Of a stretch of DNA of 64,000 nucleotides, positions 1-8,013 are shown one piece after another. Position numbers and translations under genes: made by a program. The notes below the pieces were generated by a model. That model did no database searches. It saw nothing but the letters and a program-made list of their open reading frames with translations, and was not told where the DNA came from. Location of the stretch: the NCBI GenBank assembly GCA_963709505.1, contig CAVPXC010000002.1:62001-126000 (forward strand). Direction: 5' to 3'. Each line of letters opens with the position of its first letter. Positions within the stretch are counted from its first letter, which is position 1. Source of the DNA: CAVPXC01 sp963709505. Its GTDB lineage: Bacteria > Chloroflexota > Anaerolineae > JAAEKA01.

Positions 1-216
1 CTTGCGACCAAGGAGCCTCGCCGGGATAACGCGGCTGTCGTTGGCCACCAGCAGATCGCCTGGCCGGAGATACTCACCAATGTCATGGAAGACGCGGTGC
101 TCGATCCGGCCGGTGTCGCGATGCACCACAAGCAACCGCGAGGCATCCCGAGGCTCGATCGGCGTCTGCGCGATGCGTTCGGGAGGGAGGACGTAGTCGA
201 AGTCGGAGGTTTTCAT
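1..216 (-). CDS. queA: S-adenosylmethionine:tRNA ribosyltransferase-isomerase QueA (N-terminal part, cut by window edge)
   Basis: The minus strand reads an uninterrupted N-terminus that starts at an ATG at 216 and runs off the left edge after 72 residues. It opens MKTSDFDYVLPPERIAQ and contains the GDLLVANDSRVIPARL stretch typical of QueA. QueA transfers and isomerises the ribosyl group of SAM onto 7-aminomethyl-7-deazaguanine in tRNA, giving epoxyqueuosine in the cytoplasm. It lies downstream of ruvB and an amidotransferase on the same strand, and queA next to ruvB is a common bacterial arrangement. Only the missing C-terminus prevents a full check. Confidence 0.93.
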   Translation of the reverse strand, partial: MKTSDFDYVLPPERIAQTPIEPRDASRLLVVHRDTGRIEHRVFHDIGEYLRPGDLLVANDSRVIPARLLGRK

Positions 217-235
217 GGCGGATAGAAGTAACGCG

Positions 236-305
236 TAAATCGGTGATCGGTGACCGGTAATCGGCGTATCGGTCGATCCGATTACCGATTACCGATTACC
301 GACTA
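236..305. repeat. Fold-back of short tandem units (unit like GATTACC/GGTAATC)
   Basis: About 40 bp of ATCGGTGA/CGGTAATC-like units are followed by four tandem near-copies of the reverse complement, CGATTAC. The fold-back fills the gap between the amidotransferase stop and the queA start. It is the first of at least eleven such locus-specific elements in the window. Confidence 0.7.
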
Positions 306-1013
306 CCTCTTGCCGCTTGCCGTTTCCACGAACCTAGTAAACATCCGCCGGTGCACCGGCTCCAGCTCGTAAAAGCGCTCCGGGTGCCATTGGACTCCTA
401 AGACCCACCGCCAGCGTTCGCCGACCATGGCCTCGAGCAAGGGAGGTCCCTCAGTGGTGTGTGCGGCCGGGACGAAGCCGGGCGCGAGAATGTCGAGCGT
501 CACGGCTTGGTGGTGGTAAGTGTTGGTGACGAAACGCCCGTCTAAGTCCAGGACATTCGCTAGCAGCGACCCGGGTAGGACGTCCACTTCGTGGTATCTC
601 GCGCGGTCCGATGGTGAACGATGGCCGTCGACGTGTTGCAGCAACCCGCCGCCGGCTGCGACGTTCAGCACTTGGATGCCGCGGCATACGCCCAGAACAG
701 GCAGATCGACAGCCAGGGCGGCTTGGATCAGCGGCAACTCCAGCTCGTCGCGTGCATCATGGATCTCATCGGGCTCAGCGCCGTCCACAGGCTGGTTGAA
801 ATAGCGCGGGTGCACGTCGCCGCCGCCGGTCAGGAAAAGGCCGTCGAGCTGCGCGATCTGCTCCTCGGGTGGCAGAAGCACCGTCTCCGGGGTCAGCAGG
901 ATCGGATCGCCCCCGGCCCAAAGAATGGCCCAATAGTAGTTGCGCGCCCAGCGGTCGAGATAGGACTTGTCGTTGGTTCGTGTGGTTACGCCGATACGTG
1001 GGGGTCTAGCCAT
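303..1013 (-). CDS. Gamma-glutamyl-GABA hydrolase-like class I glutamine amidotransferase (peptidase C26)
   Basis: The protein has 236 aa from the ATG at 1013. That start overlaps the end of ruvB by 8 nt and begins MARPPRIGVTTR, the usual N-terminus of the family; an upstream in-frame extension lies inside ruvB and is rejected. The nucleophile elbow GVCRGIQ places Cys110, and QWHPE supplies His210 and Glu212 of the triad. The family (PuuD-like) hydrolyses gamma-glutamyl amides such as gamma-glutamyl-GABA. No other Puu gene is present, so the substrate is unknown. The overlap suggests translational coupling to ruvB and cotranscription with queA. Confidence 0.88.
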   Translation of the reverse strand: MARPPRIGVTTRTNDKSYLDRWARNYYWAILWAGGDPILLTPETVLLPPEEQIAQLDGLFLTGGGDVHPRYFNQPVDGAEPDEIHDARDELELPLIQAALAVDLPVLGVCRGIQVLNVAAGGGLLQHVDGHRSPSDRARYHEVDVLPGSLLANVLDLDGRFVTNTYHHQAVTLDILAPGFVPAAHTTEGPPLLEAMVGERWRWVLGVQWHPERFYELEPVHRRMFTRFVETASGKR

Positions 1014-2058
1014 CGTTCGTAGTTTCCCACAGGCCGGGCTGTTGCGACAGCGCCTGAGTGTCGCCCATCCAGGCGATGCCAAGGTGTTGATAAGCACTGC
1101 GTGTAGCAATGCGACCGCGCGGCGTGCGGTCCAGGAAGCCCAGCTGTAGCAGGTACGGCTCGACCACATCCATGATCGTGCCGGAGTCTTCGCTCAAGGA
1201 GGCAGCGATCGTCTCCAGCCCGACCGGTCCGCCGCTGTATTTGTCGATGATCGTGCGTAGCACCTTGCGGTCAAGATCGTCTAATCCCAGGTTGTCTACA
1301 TCGAGCAGGGTCAGCGCCGTGTCGGCAATCTGTGCGTCAATCTTGCCATCGGCGCGCACCTGCGCGTAGTCACGTACGCGACGCAGCAGGCGCAGCGATA
1401 TGCGCGGGGTACCTCGAGCTCGCCGTGCGATCTCTTGCGCACCGTCGTCGGTGATCTCAACCTTTAGTAGTGCGGCGGCGCGGCGAACTATCTCCTCTAG
1501 CGCGACCTGGTCATAGAAGTCAAAGCGATACACTGCGCCAAAGCGCGAGCGCAAGGGGGCAGTCAGCATCGCCAGACGCGTCGTCGCGCCGATCACGGTG
1601 AAGCGGGGCAGCTTAAGGCGGATCGAACGCGCGCTCGGACCTTTGCCGATGACAATGTCGAGTGCGAAGTCCTCCATTGCCGGGTAAAGGATCTCCTCTA
1701 CCGCCTTGCCCAGCCGGTGCACCTCGTCGATGAAGAGGATGTCACCTTTATGCAGGTTGGTGAGGATCGCCGCCAGGTCACCGGCCCGCTCGATCGCTGG
1801 CCCGGCGGTGGTTTTCATGCTGACTCCCATCTCGTTGGCGAGCACCGAAGCCATCGACGTTTTGCCGAGCCCCGGCGGACCGTAAAGCAAGATGTGATCC
1901 AGCGCCTCGCCGCGCTGGCGAGCTGCCTCGATCAGGATCTGCACATTGTTGCGCAGTGGCTCCTGCCCGATCATCTCGGCCAGGAGCTTAGGGCGCAGTG
2001 CTGCGTCCTGTGCGACTTCTTCGGGGCGTTTGCGGGTGGAAACGGTTCGGTCGTCCAT
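1006..2058 (-). CDS. ruvB: Holliday junction branch migration helicase RuvB
   Basis: The 350-aa protein has normal RuvB length. It shows Walker A GPPGLGKT (residues 60-67), Walker B with DEVH (111-114), sensor GATTR (157-161), the arginine-finger region LRSRFG (about 169-174) and a C-terminal winged helix. The usual GTPRIANRLLRRVRD signature reads GTPRISLRLLRRVRD. RuvB forms the hexameric ATPase motor that drives branch migration with RuvA. The start at 2058 is preceded by a purine-rich GGGGGGAGGAAG stretch and by an extended -10 promoter about 60 nt upstream. It is the first gene of a ruvB-amidotransferase-queA unit. Confidence 0.97.
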   Translation of the reverse strand: MDDRTVSTRKRPEEVAQDAALRPKLLAEMIGQEPLRNNVQILIEAARQRGEALDHILLYGPPGLGKTSMASVLANEMGVSMKTTAGPAIERAGDLAAILTNLHKGDILFIDEVHRLGKAVEEILYPAMEDFALDIVIGKGPSARSIRLKLPRFTVIGATTRLAMLTAPLRSRFGAVYRFDFYDQVALEEIVRRAAALLKVEITDDGAQEIARRARGTPRISLRLLRRVRDYAQVRADGKIDAQIADTALTLLDVDNLGLDDLDRKVLRTIIDKYSGGPVGLETIAASLSEDSGTIMDVVEPYLLQLGFLDRTPRGRIATRSAYQHLGIAWMGDTQALSQQPGLWETTNDG

Positions 2059-2116
2059 AGGGGGGGAGGAAGTGAGATAGTGAGATAGTGAGATAGTGAG
2101 GTCGTTTGCAGGGGGT

Positions 2117-2125
2117 ATTATAGCA
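2117..2125 (-). promoter_or_regulatory. Extended -10 promoter for ruvB
   Basis: The minus strand reads TGCTATAAT, a consensus TGn extended -10 box. No good -35 is visible at 17 bp, which fits an extended -10 promoter. The predicted start lies about 50 nt upstream of the ruvB start codon. Confidence 0.5.
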
Positions 2126-2162
2126 GAGAAACAGCCGGTGGAAAAGCGACCACGTCAAGCAA

Positions 2163-2192
2163 ACAGAAAGCCCGCCGAAAACTCGGCAGGGC
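2163..2192 (-). terminator. Probable rho-independent terminator after the DUF4870 gene
   Basis: On the minus strand a GC-rich hairpin (2170-2192, GCCC plus GCCGA arms with one bulge and an AAAC-type loop) is followed by TTTCTGTTT. It lies about 135 nt beyond the stop of the minus-strand DUF4870 gene and just upstream of the ruvB promoter. Confidence 0.5.
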
Positions 2193-2203
2193 GCCATAAT
2201 GAA

Positions 2204-2237
2204 AGATCGGTCCGTTCTTCGGGGACCGGACCGATCT
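2204..2237. terminator. Perfect 11-bp hairpin in the DUF4870-ruvB gap
   Basis: AGATCGGTCCG (2204-2214) pairs exactly with CGGACCGATCT (2227-2237) across a 12-nt loop. The minus-strand tail is only TTTC. It could act with the neighbouring hairpin as a double terminator. Confidence 0.4.
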
Positions 2238-2325
2238 GGGGATCAAGACTAACTGCGGTGGTGAGACGGCGCGGTAGCAGGCGGCAATGCCAAACTACTA
2301 CCGCACTATCTCACTCCCGCACTCC

Positions 2326-3027
2326 CTACAGCCAGCGCTGATCCTGCAGGAACTGCGTCAGTCCTGGGATCTTGAAGCGCTTGCCGTTGTAGGCGACGAT
2401 GGCGTAGTACAGCGGCAGCAACCACAGCATGATCATTGCTGGCACAATGAAACAGAGGCACAACAGGCCGATCACGCTCAAGCCTGCGGCGGAGGCTAGG
2501 ACAAACAAGCCCAGCTCCAGCAACCCGATCACTGCGCTCACTCCAAGCGACTGGATCGCGTGGTAGCGCTGGAACGGCCGCTCCTTGCTGGTCTCCGATA
2601 CCAGAATGATAATCGGCAGCACCAATCCAATCGGATTGATCAGCTGGCTGGCATAGGCCAGCGCCGCCATGACACGATCGTCGTTCGTGGCGTTCGGGTC
2701 GAATTCTGTGTCCTCGGCGAGGCGTTCGGCAATGGTTGGTTTGTGTGCGTCATTCTCGTGTGGTGATGCCTCAGGCGCCGGCAGTGCCTTGAGCGGTTTA
2801 GCAGCCGGCTCCTCGTATGCCACACTAGCTTCGGCGACTTCAGGCTCGCGGCTTGACGTGGCGCTAGCCAGCGCTTCGATGGACGCCTCGGCTTCGGCTG
2901 CGGCATCCGCCGTGGCCTGGCTGGCCGCCTCAACGGTCTGATCGACCGCCGCCACAGCATCTTCGATGTCTCCGCTGGGCGCTTCGGGCGCTCCCTCAAG
3001 CGGTTTCTCGAACTCGTTTTCGTTCAC
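2326..3027 (-). CDS. DUF4870 (Tic20-like) membrane protein with acidic N-terminal tail
   Basis: I chose the GTG at 3027 because AAAGGAGG lies five bases upstream; this gives 233 aa. Residues 1-115 are Ala/Glu-rich and low in complexity, probably a disordered cytoplasmic tail. Residues 120-233 match the DUF4870 pattern: a DDRVMAALAYASQL amphipathic start, a QRYHAIQSL motif and three or four hydrophobic segments ending near YNGKRFKIPGL. The family is widespread and uncharacterised; Tic20 resemblance is known for the fold only. The gene seems monocistronic, with hairpin terminators downstream. I see nothing coding in the 300 bp upstream, apart from the fmt promoter at its far end. Confidence 0.8.
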   Translation of the reverse strand: MNENEFEKPLEGAPEAPSGDIEDAVAAVDQTVEAASQATADAAAEAEASIEALASATSSREPEVAEASVAYEEPAAKPLKALPAPEASPHENDAHKPTIAERLAEDTEFDPNATNDDRVMAALAYASQLINPIGLVLPIIILVSETSKERPFQRYHAIQSLGVSAVIGLLELGLFVLASAAGLSVIGLLCLCFIVPAMIMLWLLPLYYAIVAYNGKRFKIPGLTQFLQDQRWL

Positions 3028-3327
3028 ATCGGCCTCCTTTGTCGATGCCCGTCCCAAGGATAGGAGCTAGGACCGGCGTTCGTATGATTTCTAAACCACT
3101 ATACGCTTTCGATGGGGCAAGGTTACACCCGCGCTTGGTGGATTCTGGGAGGCCGTTCGTGAAGCCAAGATTGTGGGGTGACCCCACCTCTCGAACCTAC
3201 AAATCTCCGGCGGCTCTGTCCGATCCTGCCATTCTGCAAATCCTGCTCTCCCCCTTCCGCCGCAGCCGGCCTTCTCAAACAACATCTTCGCGATCTTTGG
3301 CGCTGCTTCCTGTTTGGCCCGCCATTG

Positions 3328-3336
3328 TGCTACAAT
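3328..3336 (+). promoter_or_regulatory. Extended -10 promoter for fmt
   Basis: TGCTACAAT forms an extended -10 box whose last base is 20 nt before the fmt ATG. The -35 region is poor. The predicted leader is about 13 nt and contains the AGAGG ribosome site. Confidence 0.45.
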
Positions 3337-3355
3337 CCACTCAGAGGTAAGCATC

Positions 3356-4297
3356 ATGACGCGAGTTGTTTTTATGGGTACGCCCGAGTTCTCAGTGCCT
3401 TCATTAGCGAAGCTGGTCGCGGCCGACTACGACGTCGTCGGGGTTGTGACCCAGCCTGACCGGCCGAGCGGCCGCGGCCGCAAGTTGGAGCCGTCGCCGG
3501 TCAAACGGTTTGCAGTCGAGCACGGTCTCGCCGTGCTGCAGCCGGAGACCCTGCGGCCGCCCGAGGCGGTCGCCGAGCTAGCCTCGCTGCGTCCTGACGT
3601 GATCGTGGTCGCTGCCTTCGGCCAGATCCTGCGGCCGGCTGTGCTGTCCCTGCCGCCGCACGGCTGTATCAACGTGCACGCGTCCTTGCTACCGCGCTGG
3701 CGTGGCGCCGCACCGGTGCAGGCCGCGATCCTGGCCGGTGACCAAGTGACGGGTAGCACGATCATGTTCATGGATGAAGGCATGGATACGGGGCCGGTGC
3801 TCGGTCAGGCGGCGCTAGCGATTCATTTCGACGAAACCGCAGGCGACTTGACCGAGCGACTGTCCCAGCACGGCGCAGACCTGTTAGCCGAGACTCTGCC
3901 GCGCTGGCTGGTCGGTGAGCTCACACTGCAGCCGCAGGACAACAACCAAGCGACGCTGTGCCGGCCGGTGCGCAAGGAGCAGGGTACGATCGATTGGTCC
4001 AGGCCGGCGCTTGAGATTGCGCGTGCTGTGCGGGCGTACAATCCGTGGCCGGGCGCAGTCTCCGTCTGGAAAGGCGTGCCACTGAAGGTGGTGCAGGCCA
4101 ACGCGCTGGCGATTGAGGCATCTGCTCAACCGCCTGGGACGGTTTCGGAGACCCAGGACGTAATTGTCGTCGTAACGGGCGAGGGCGTGCTTCGATTGGA
4201 TGTCGTGCAACTGGCGGGACGAAACGCGGCGGGCATCGATGACTTTGTCCGCGGCCAGCGCGGTTTTGTCGGCAGCTTACTTGGCCGGTACCCCTAA
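3356..4297 (+). CDS. fmt: Methionyl-tRNA formyltransferase
   Basis: The ATG at 3356 follows AGAGGTAAGCATC and gives 313 aa, the normal length. The N-terminus MTRVVFMGTPEFSVPSL is diagnostic. Catalytic residues are in INVHASLLPRWRGAAP (Asn106, His108) and GMDTGPVL (Asp144). Residues 1-190 form the formyltransferase domain and residues 205-313 the tRNA-binding C-terminal barrel. The enzyme formylates Met-tRNAfMet from 10-formyl-THF. It often lies beside def or priA, but here it stands alone with a tRNA gene behind it. Confidence 0.97.
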   Translation: MTRVVFMGTPEFSVPSLAKLVAADYDVVGVVTQPDRPSGRGRKLEPSPVKRFAVEHGLAVLQPETLRPPEAVAELASLRPDVIVVAAFGQILRPAVLSLPPHGCINVHASLLPRWRGAAPVQAAILAGDQVTGSTIMFMDEGMDTGPVLGQAALAIHFDETAGDLTERLSQHGADLLAETLPRWLVGELTLQPQDNNQATLCRPVRKEQGTIDWSRPALEIARAVRAYNPWPGAVSVWKGVPLKVVQANALAIEASAQPPGTVSETQDVIVVVTGEGVLRLDVVQLAGRNAAGIDDFVRGQRGFVGSLLGRYP

Positions 4298-4309
4298 TCC
4301 GATGGGAAT

Positions 4310-4338
4310 TTGGCAGAATTCCGCCGGCATGTTATAAT
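4310..4338 (+). promoter_or_regulatory. Sigma-70-type promoter of tRNA-Pro
   Basis: TTGGCA (4310-4315) and a perfect TATAAT (4333-4338) are separated by 17 bp. The predicted start lies about 5 nt before the tRNA 5' end at 4351. Confidence 0.75.
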
Positions 4339-4350
4339 CACCACTGGTTT

Positions 4351-4430
<80 letters not shown>

Positions 4431-4466
4431 CACGGGTCGCTGACTTGACTCGGTGGTAAGCATTCT

Positions 4467-4501
4467 GGCCGATGGCAAGGGCGCCGTCGGCCTTTTCTGT
4501 T
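4467..4501 (+). terminator. Rho-independent terminator of tRNA-Pro
   Basis: GGCCGATGGC (4467-4476) pairs with GCCGTCGGCC (4483-4492) over a 6-nt loop, with one G-U pair, followed by TTTTCTGTT. It ends the tRNA-Pro transcript and overlaps any start of the kinase gene at 4453, which argues for the later ATG at 4546. Confidence 0.75.
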
Positions 4502-4545
4502 GGTGCTGTCTTTCGTTGTTGGAGGTGGCCGCCGCCTTTTTGTTT

Positions 4546-6024
4546 ATGGACGTTCTGGAACCCTCCGATTGGAGCCAGGGGTTCACGGACGGAGAACGGC
4601 GCTTGTTGGAGCGAATCCAGCAGGGCCTGTCCCTCGCCGCCGACCTCAGCCGCGCTGATATCATGCTATTGGTCAAACAGAAGGACGCCGCGTGGGTGGT
4701 TGCCCAAGCGCAGCCCCATTCGATTGCCTCGCTCTACCGCAAGACGTGGCTTGGGCGCACTCTCTCATTCGCTGACCATCCACTCCTTGTTGCAGGACTG
4801 GGCCATGGGCGCAGCGGCCAGCGACAGGAGAATCTGCTCGATCAAGGGACGCCGGTGGTCCGGCAGGTTTTGCCCGTGCTGAGCGAAGCCGGTCGACCCA
4901 TCGCCGCACTGCAGGTCGAGACCAACCTGATCGCTTGGGAGCGACAAAAGCGGCGTGATTTGCCCTTCCGCCGCGCTGTAGAATGGCTTCAGGCCATGGA
5001 ACTGCGCGGCGACCTGTACAGCGGCGCCCGGCTGGGCCCATTTGGCGAATGGGATGGGGTCCTTTTTGTGGACGAGGGCTACCGCATCCGTTACGTCAGC
5101 GGAATCGCCAACAATCTCTACCGGCGGCTTGGATATCTGGACGACCTGCACGGCAAGCACATCGGCGATCTGCATACGAAGGACGAGGTGCTTATTCGAG
5201 ACGCATTTAGGACGTTGCAATGCCAGGAGCACCAGGTTGTCGAGGGCCACCGGCAATGGACGCGTAAAGTCGTGCCGATTTGGAGCTATGCTCCGGGCCT
5301 TTGGCCCTTTGGCCGCAGCAGCCACGCCAGGCCTTTATTGCGCGGCGCGCTGGTGCTGGTGCACGACGACACCGAAGAGCGCGAGAAGGCCGTGCAGTTA
5401 GAGGTGCTCTCCACGATGATTAAGGAGGTGCATCATCGCGTCAAGAACAACCTTCAGACAGTCGCCTCCATCCTGCGCATGCAAAGCCGGCGCGCCGCTG
5501 ATCCCGACGTTCAGTTACAGCTGAACGAAGCCGTCAACCGGGTGTTGGCGGTCGCCGTCATTCACGAATTCTTGTCGCGCGAGAGCGATCAGTCGATCAA
5601 CATCCGTGAAGTATGCCAGCGAATCGTGATTCAAACACAGCGAGCCGCTGTGCTACCGGACAAGGAGATCACGCTGCGCATCCAAGGGCCGCCAGTCTAT
5701 TTGCCAAGTCAACAGGCCACGGCCTGTGCGTTGGTAGTCAACGAGCTCCTGCTTAATGCTGTGGAACATGCCTTCGCGGGACGGGACAAAGGAACAGTAC
5801 TGGTGACCTTGGCCGACGAAGGCGATCAGGTGGTGATGGAAGTTGCCGACGATGGGGTTGGCCTACCCGAGGAGGCCAGCTCGAATCCATCACCTAGCTT
5901 GGGCTTGACAATCGTGCGAACTCTCGTTCAAGGGGACCTGAAGGGCCATTTCTTGATGGAACGGGCCACTCCCGGTACCCGGGCGATCGTGACCTTTAGG
6001 AAAGACCTGCCATCCGGCACGTGA
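4546..6024 (+). CDS. PdtaS-like sensor histidine kinase (GAF-PAS-HisKA_2-HATPase)
   Basis: From the ATG at 4546 the protein has 492 aa and no membrane segment, so it is a cytosolic kinase. Residues 1-145 resemble the GAF-like H_kinase_N domain and about 165-260 a PAS domain. The HisKA_2 helix EVHHRVKNNLQTV carries the phospho-acceptor His (296/297), followed by a HATPase domain with N box NELLLNAVEHA and G box DDGVGLPE. This order is that of PdtaS kinases. The next gene encodes an ANTAR response regulator, the usual PdtaR partner. An upstream in-frame GTG would sit inside the tRNA terminator. The signal sensed is unknown. Confidence 0.9.
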   Translation: MDVLEPSDWSQGFTDGERRLLERIQQGLSLAADLSRADIMLLVKQKDAAWVVAQAQPHSIASLYRKTWLGRTLSFADHPLLVAGLGHGRSGQRQENLLDQGTPVVRQVLPVLSEAGRPIAALQVETNLIAWERQKRRDLPFRRAVEWLQAMELRGDLYSGARLGPFGEWDGVLFVDEGYRIRYVSGIANNLYRRLGYLDDLHGKHIGDLHTKDEVLIRDAFRTLQCQEHQVVEGHRQWTRKVVPIWSYAPGLWPFGRSSHARPLLRGALVLVHDDTEEREKAVQLEVLSTMIKEVHHRVKNNLQTVASILRMQSRRAADPDVQLQLNEAVNRVLAVAVIHEFLSRESDQSINIREVCQRIVIQTQRAAVLPDKEITLRIQGPPVYLPSQQATACALVVNELLLNAVEHAFAGRDKGTVLVTLADEGDQVVMEVADDGVGLPEEASSNPSPSLGLTIVRTLVQGDLKGHFLMERATPGTRAIVTFRKDLPSGT

Positions 6025-6046
6025 GCCGGCCGCGGAGGTACAAGCA

Positions 6047-6634
6047 GTGGAACACAAACGCATCATCATTGCAGACGACGAAGCGCTCATTCGCCAGGAT
6101 TTGCGCGAGATGCTGACCAATCTAGGCTATCTGGTGATTGGCGATGTGGGCGACGGCCGCAGCGCCGTCAATCTGGCTCGCGAGCTGAAGCCTGACTTGG
6201 TCATCATGGACATCCGTATGCCCGACATGGACGGCATCGAGGCCGCTAAAACCCTCACTGAGGAGGGGATTGCCCCTGTGCTCCTGTTATCCGCCTACAG
6301 CCAGCGCGATTTGGTGGAGCGCGCGGCCGAAGCCGGTGTGTCTGGCTACGTCATCAAACCATTTGACGAGTTAAATCTGCTACCGGCGATCGAGGTCGTG
6401 CTCGCTCGCTTTGGCGAGTATCAGGAGATATCCAAAGAAGCAGCCCGGCTCGAGGAACGGCTCGAAACGCGCGTTTCCGTCGACCGCGCCAAGGGTATTC
6501 TCATCGATCATCGCGGTCTGACCGAGCAGGAGGCTTTTCGCAACATTCAGCGCATGAGCATGAACAGCCGCAAGTCCATGCGCGAGGTCGCGGAGGCCAT
6601 TATTCTCGCCCACCAGATGACTCTCCCTCAATAA
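6047..6634 (+). CDS. ANTAR-domain response regulator (PdtaR-like)
   Basis: The GTG at 6047 follows GCGGAGGTACAAGCA and gives 195 aa. The receiver domain has the acidic pair Asp10/Asp11, phospho-acceptor Asp55 (LVIMDIRMPDMDG), Ser82 and Lys104. The C-terminal ANTAR domain (about 135-192) shows VDRAKGILI, GLTEQEAFRNIQ and REVAEAI. ANTAR domains bind paired hexaloop RNA hairpins and prevent transcription termination. It is 22 bp behind its kinase, so a two-component antitermination pair is very likely. No obvious dual-hexaloop target was seen next to it. Confidence 0.93.
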   Translation: MEHKRIIIADDEALIRQDLREMLTNLGYLVIGDVGDGRSAVNLARELKPDLVIMDIRMPDMDGIEAAKTLTEEGIAPVLLLSAYSQRDLVERAAEAGVSGYVIKPFDELNLLPAIEVVLARFGEYQEISKEAARLEERLETRVSVDRAKGILIDHRGLTEQEAFRNIQRMSMNSRKSMREVAEAIILAHQMTLPQ

Positions 6635-6650
6635 AGTAGACTACGCGGGA

Positions 6651-6705
6651 ATGCAGAGAGATCGGCGCCGGGCTTTGCTAAGCCCCGGCGCTGATCTCTT
6701 TGCAT
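6651..6705. terminator. Long bidirectional terminator between convergent genes
   Basis: A nearly continuous stem of about 25 bp with G-U pairs runs from ATGCAGAGAGATC at 6651 to GATCTCTTTGCAT at 6705, closed by a small loop near 6676-6681. It separates the regulator (plus) from the small membrane protein (minus), so it can serve both transcripts. Confidence 0.65.
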
Positions 6706-6716
6706 CAGGTTCTTGG

Positions 6717-6938
6717 TCAGTACGGGAGGGCGGCCTGCCCCAACAGGTTGCCAAGTAGGCTCACGCCCGTCAGGGATAGCACCAGTCCAATCAGCAACAG
6801 GACAAGCAAGACAATCACCCCGGCTAGAAGGCCGGCCGTGAAAAGGCCACAGCCAAACTGAAATCCGTCGCCAAAGCTCAGGCCGGTGGGCCGGGACTCG
6901 CTTGGGGATGTCTCAACGAGAGACTCGCTGGATGCCAT
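6717..6938 (-). CDS. Small single-span membrane protein
   Basis: The ATG at 6938 has AGGAG upstream, giving 73 aa. About 28 Ser-rich polar residues precede a hydrophobic region (about 29-64) rich in Gly, Leu and Val that ends NLLGQAALPY. I recognise no family. A good divergent promoter lies upstream, which supports a real small gene. Function unknown. Confidence 0.6.
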   Translation of the reverse strand: MASSESLVETSPSESRPTGLSFGDGFQFGCGLFTAGLLAGVIVLLVLLLIGLVLSLTGVSLLGNLLGQAALPY

Positions 6939-7040
6939 GAAAAACTCCTGGTCGATGATAGCTCGAAAAGGCAACCATCCCAGACACACCGGGCGCTCTT
7001 AGCGTTGCTGAGCGCCGAGGTCCATCGAGCTGCCTGATGA

Positions 7041-7069
7041 ATTGTAACACAGCTCATAGGCACGTACAA
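7041..7069 (-). promoter_or_regulatory. Promoter for the small membrane protein
   Basis: On the minus strand TTGTAC and TACAAT are 17 bp apart, with TGT directly before the -10. It lies back to back with the glycosyltransferase promoter at 7078-7106. Confidence 0.6.
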
Positions 7070-7077
7070 GACCAGCT

Positions 7078-7106
7078 TTGCCAACTGCGCTTCGCTAGGC
7101 TATAAT
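7078..7106 (+). promoter_or_regulatory. Promoter for the glycosyltransferase operon
   Basis: TTGCCA (7078-7083) and perfect TATAAT (7101-7106) are 17 bp apart. The leader to the TTG start is about 160 nt and begins with a 9-bp hairpin at 7114-7138. Confidence 0.7.
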
Positions 7107-7275
7107 CGGGGCATGCGTTGGCTGGAATTGCCAGCGCATTACACTGCTATCAAGCCACAGCCGGGCACGGTCCGTCTTTCTGTCCTTCCGTCCCTTTGGG
7201 ATAATTCGTAAGGAGGCTGCGTACAAACCGGTCCGAGCGGCTATGATTTGGCCTCTGGTCAGAACAGGAGGATGC

Positions 7276-8007
7276 TTGAAAGTTTCGATTTTGGTCCCAG
7301 TCTACAACGAGCAGACGACGTTGCGAGAGATCCTGCACCGGGTGCGCTCAGTGAACCTGGTTGTGGATGAAGCTCATTCTACCTACCTTGAGGCCCCGAT
7401 CATCCTGGAAAGGGAAATCGTTATAGTAGACGACGGATCGACCGACGGATCGGAGCGGATTCTGCGCGAAGAAGCAGCAAAGGGGGACATCAAGGTTGTC
7501 TTTCATGGTCACAATCGCGGTAAGGGCGCTGCGGTGCGCACTGGCATTCGGGCCGCCACCGGCGATATTTTGCTGATCCAAGATGCTGACCTGGAGTACG
7601 ACCCGCGAGACTATCTATCGCTGTTGCTCCCCATTCTCGAGAAGCGTGCGGAGGTGGTCTACGGCTCTCGTTTCCTGGGCGGACCGCGCACAGCGATGCT
7701 GTTCTGGCACATGCTGGCCAACAAGCTCATCACGTTGCTCACCAACGTGCTTTACAACGCCATCCTGTCCGACGTAGAGACCTGCTACAAGGTCTTCCGG
7801 GCTGACCTGATCAAGGCCATACCGCTGCGTTCGAATCGCTTTGAGATCGAGCCTGAAATTACAGCCAAGGTGCTGAAACGTGGCCATCGAATCTACGAGG
7901 TGCCTATCTCGTACACCGGTCGAGAGTATACCGAAGGTAAGAAGATCGGTCTCAAAGACGCGTTCGAGGCCGTCTGGGCGTTGCTGAAGTATCGATTCGT
8001 CGATTAG
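7276..8007 (+). CDS. Family 2 glycosyltransferase, dolichyl-/polyprenyl-phosphate mannose synthase-like
   Basis: I chose the TTG at 7276, four bases after AGGAGG, because it yields the canonical N-terminus KVSILVPVYNEQTTL (243 aa). An ATG at 7243 is possible but lacks a ribosome site. GT-A signatures are IVDDGSTDGS, NRGKGAAVRTGI and the metal-binding IQDADLEYDP, with the C-terminal YTGREYTEGKKIG of DPM1-like enzymes. There is no membrane anchor. It probably charges polyprenyl phosphate with a sugar on the inner face of the membrane. The next gene, a GT39-like transferase only 6 nt away, would use such a donor. Confidence 0.88.
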   Translation: MKVSILVPVYNEQTTLREILHRVRSVNLVVDEAHSTYLEAPIILEREIVIVDDGSTDGSERILREEAAKGDIKVVFHGHNRGKGAAVRTGIRAATGDILLIQDADLEYDPRDYLSLLLPILEKRAEVVYGSRFLGGPRTAMLFWHMLANKLITLLTNVLYNAILSDVETCYKVFRADLIKAIPLRSNRFEIEPEITAKVLKRGHRIYEVPISYTGREYTEGKKIGLKDAFEAVWALLKYRFVD

Positions 8008-8013
8008 GACGTT

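Larger units (their letters stand above)
2068..2325. repeat. Inverted pair of GTGAGATA-type tandem units around the ruvB promoter
   Basis: Positions 2071-2100 hold about four copies of AGTGAGAT. The reverse-complement motif CACTATCTCAC lies at about 2304-2314, just after the stop of the DUF4870 gene. Together they bracket the intergenic region with the ruvB promoter and two hairpins. This is the loosest member of the locus-specific fold-back set, with a spacer of about 200 bp. Confidence 0.5.

Noticed and set aside
3039..3350. Open frames on both strands in the gap before fmt
   Set aside because: No ribosome site, no domain and inconsistent composition; they are treated as non-coding.
4453..4545. 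Upstream GTG start of the histidine kinase
   Set aside because: It would translate through the tRNA-Pro terminator hairpin and adds an unrelated hydrophobic tail.
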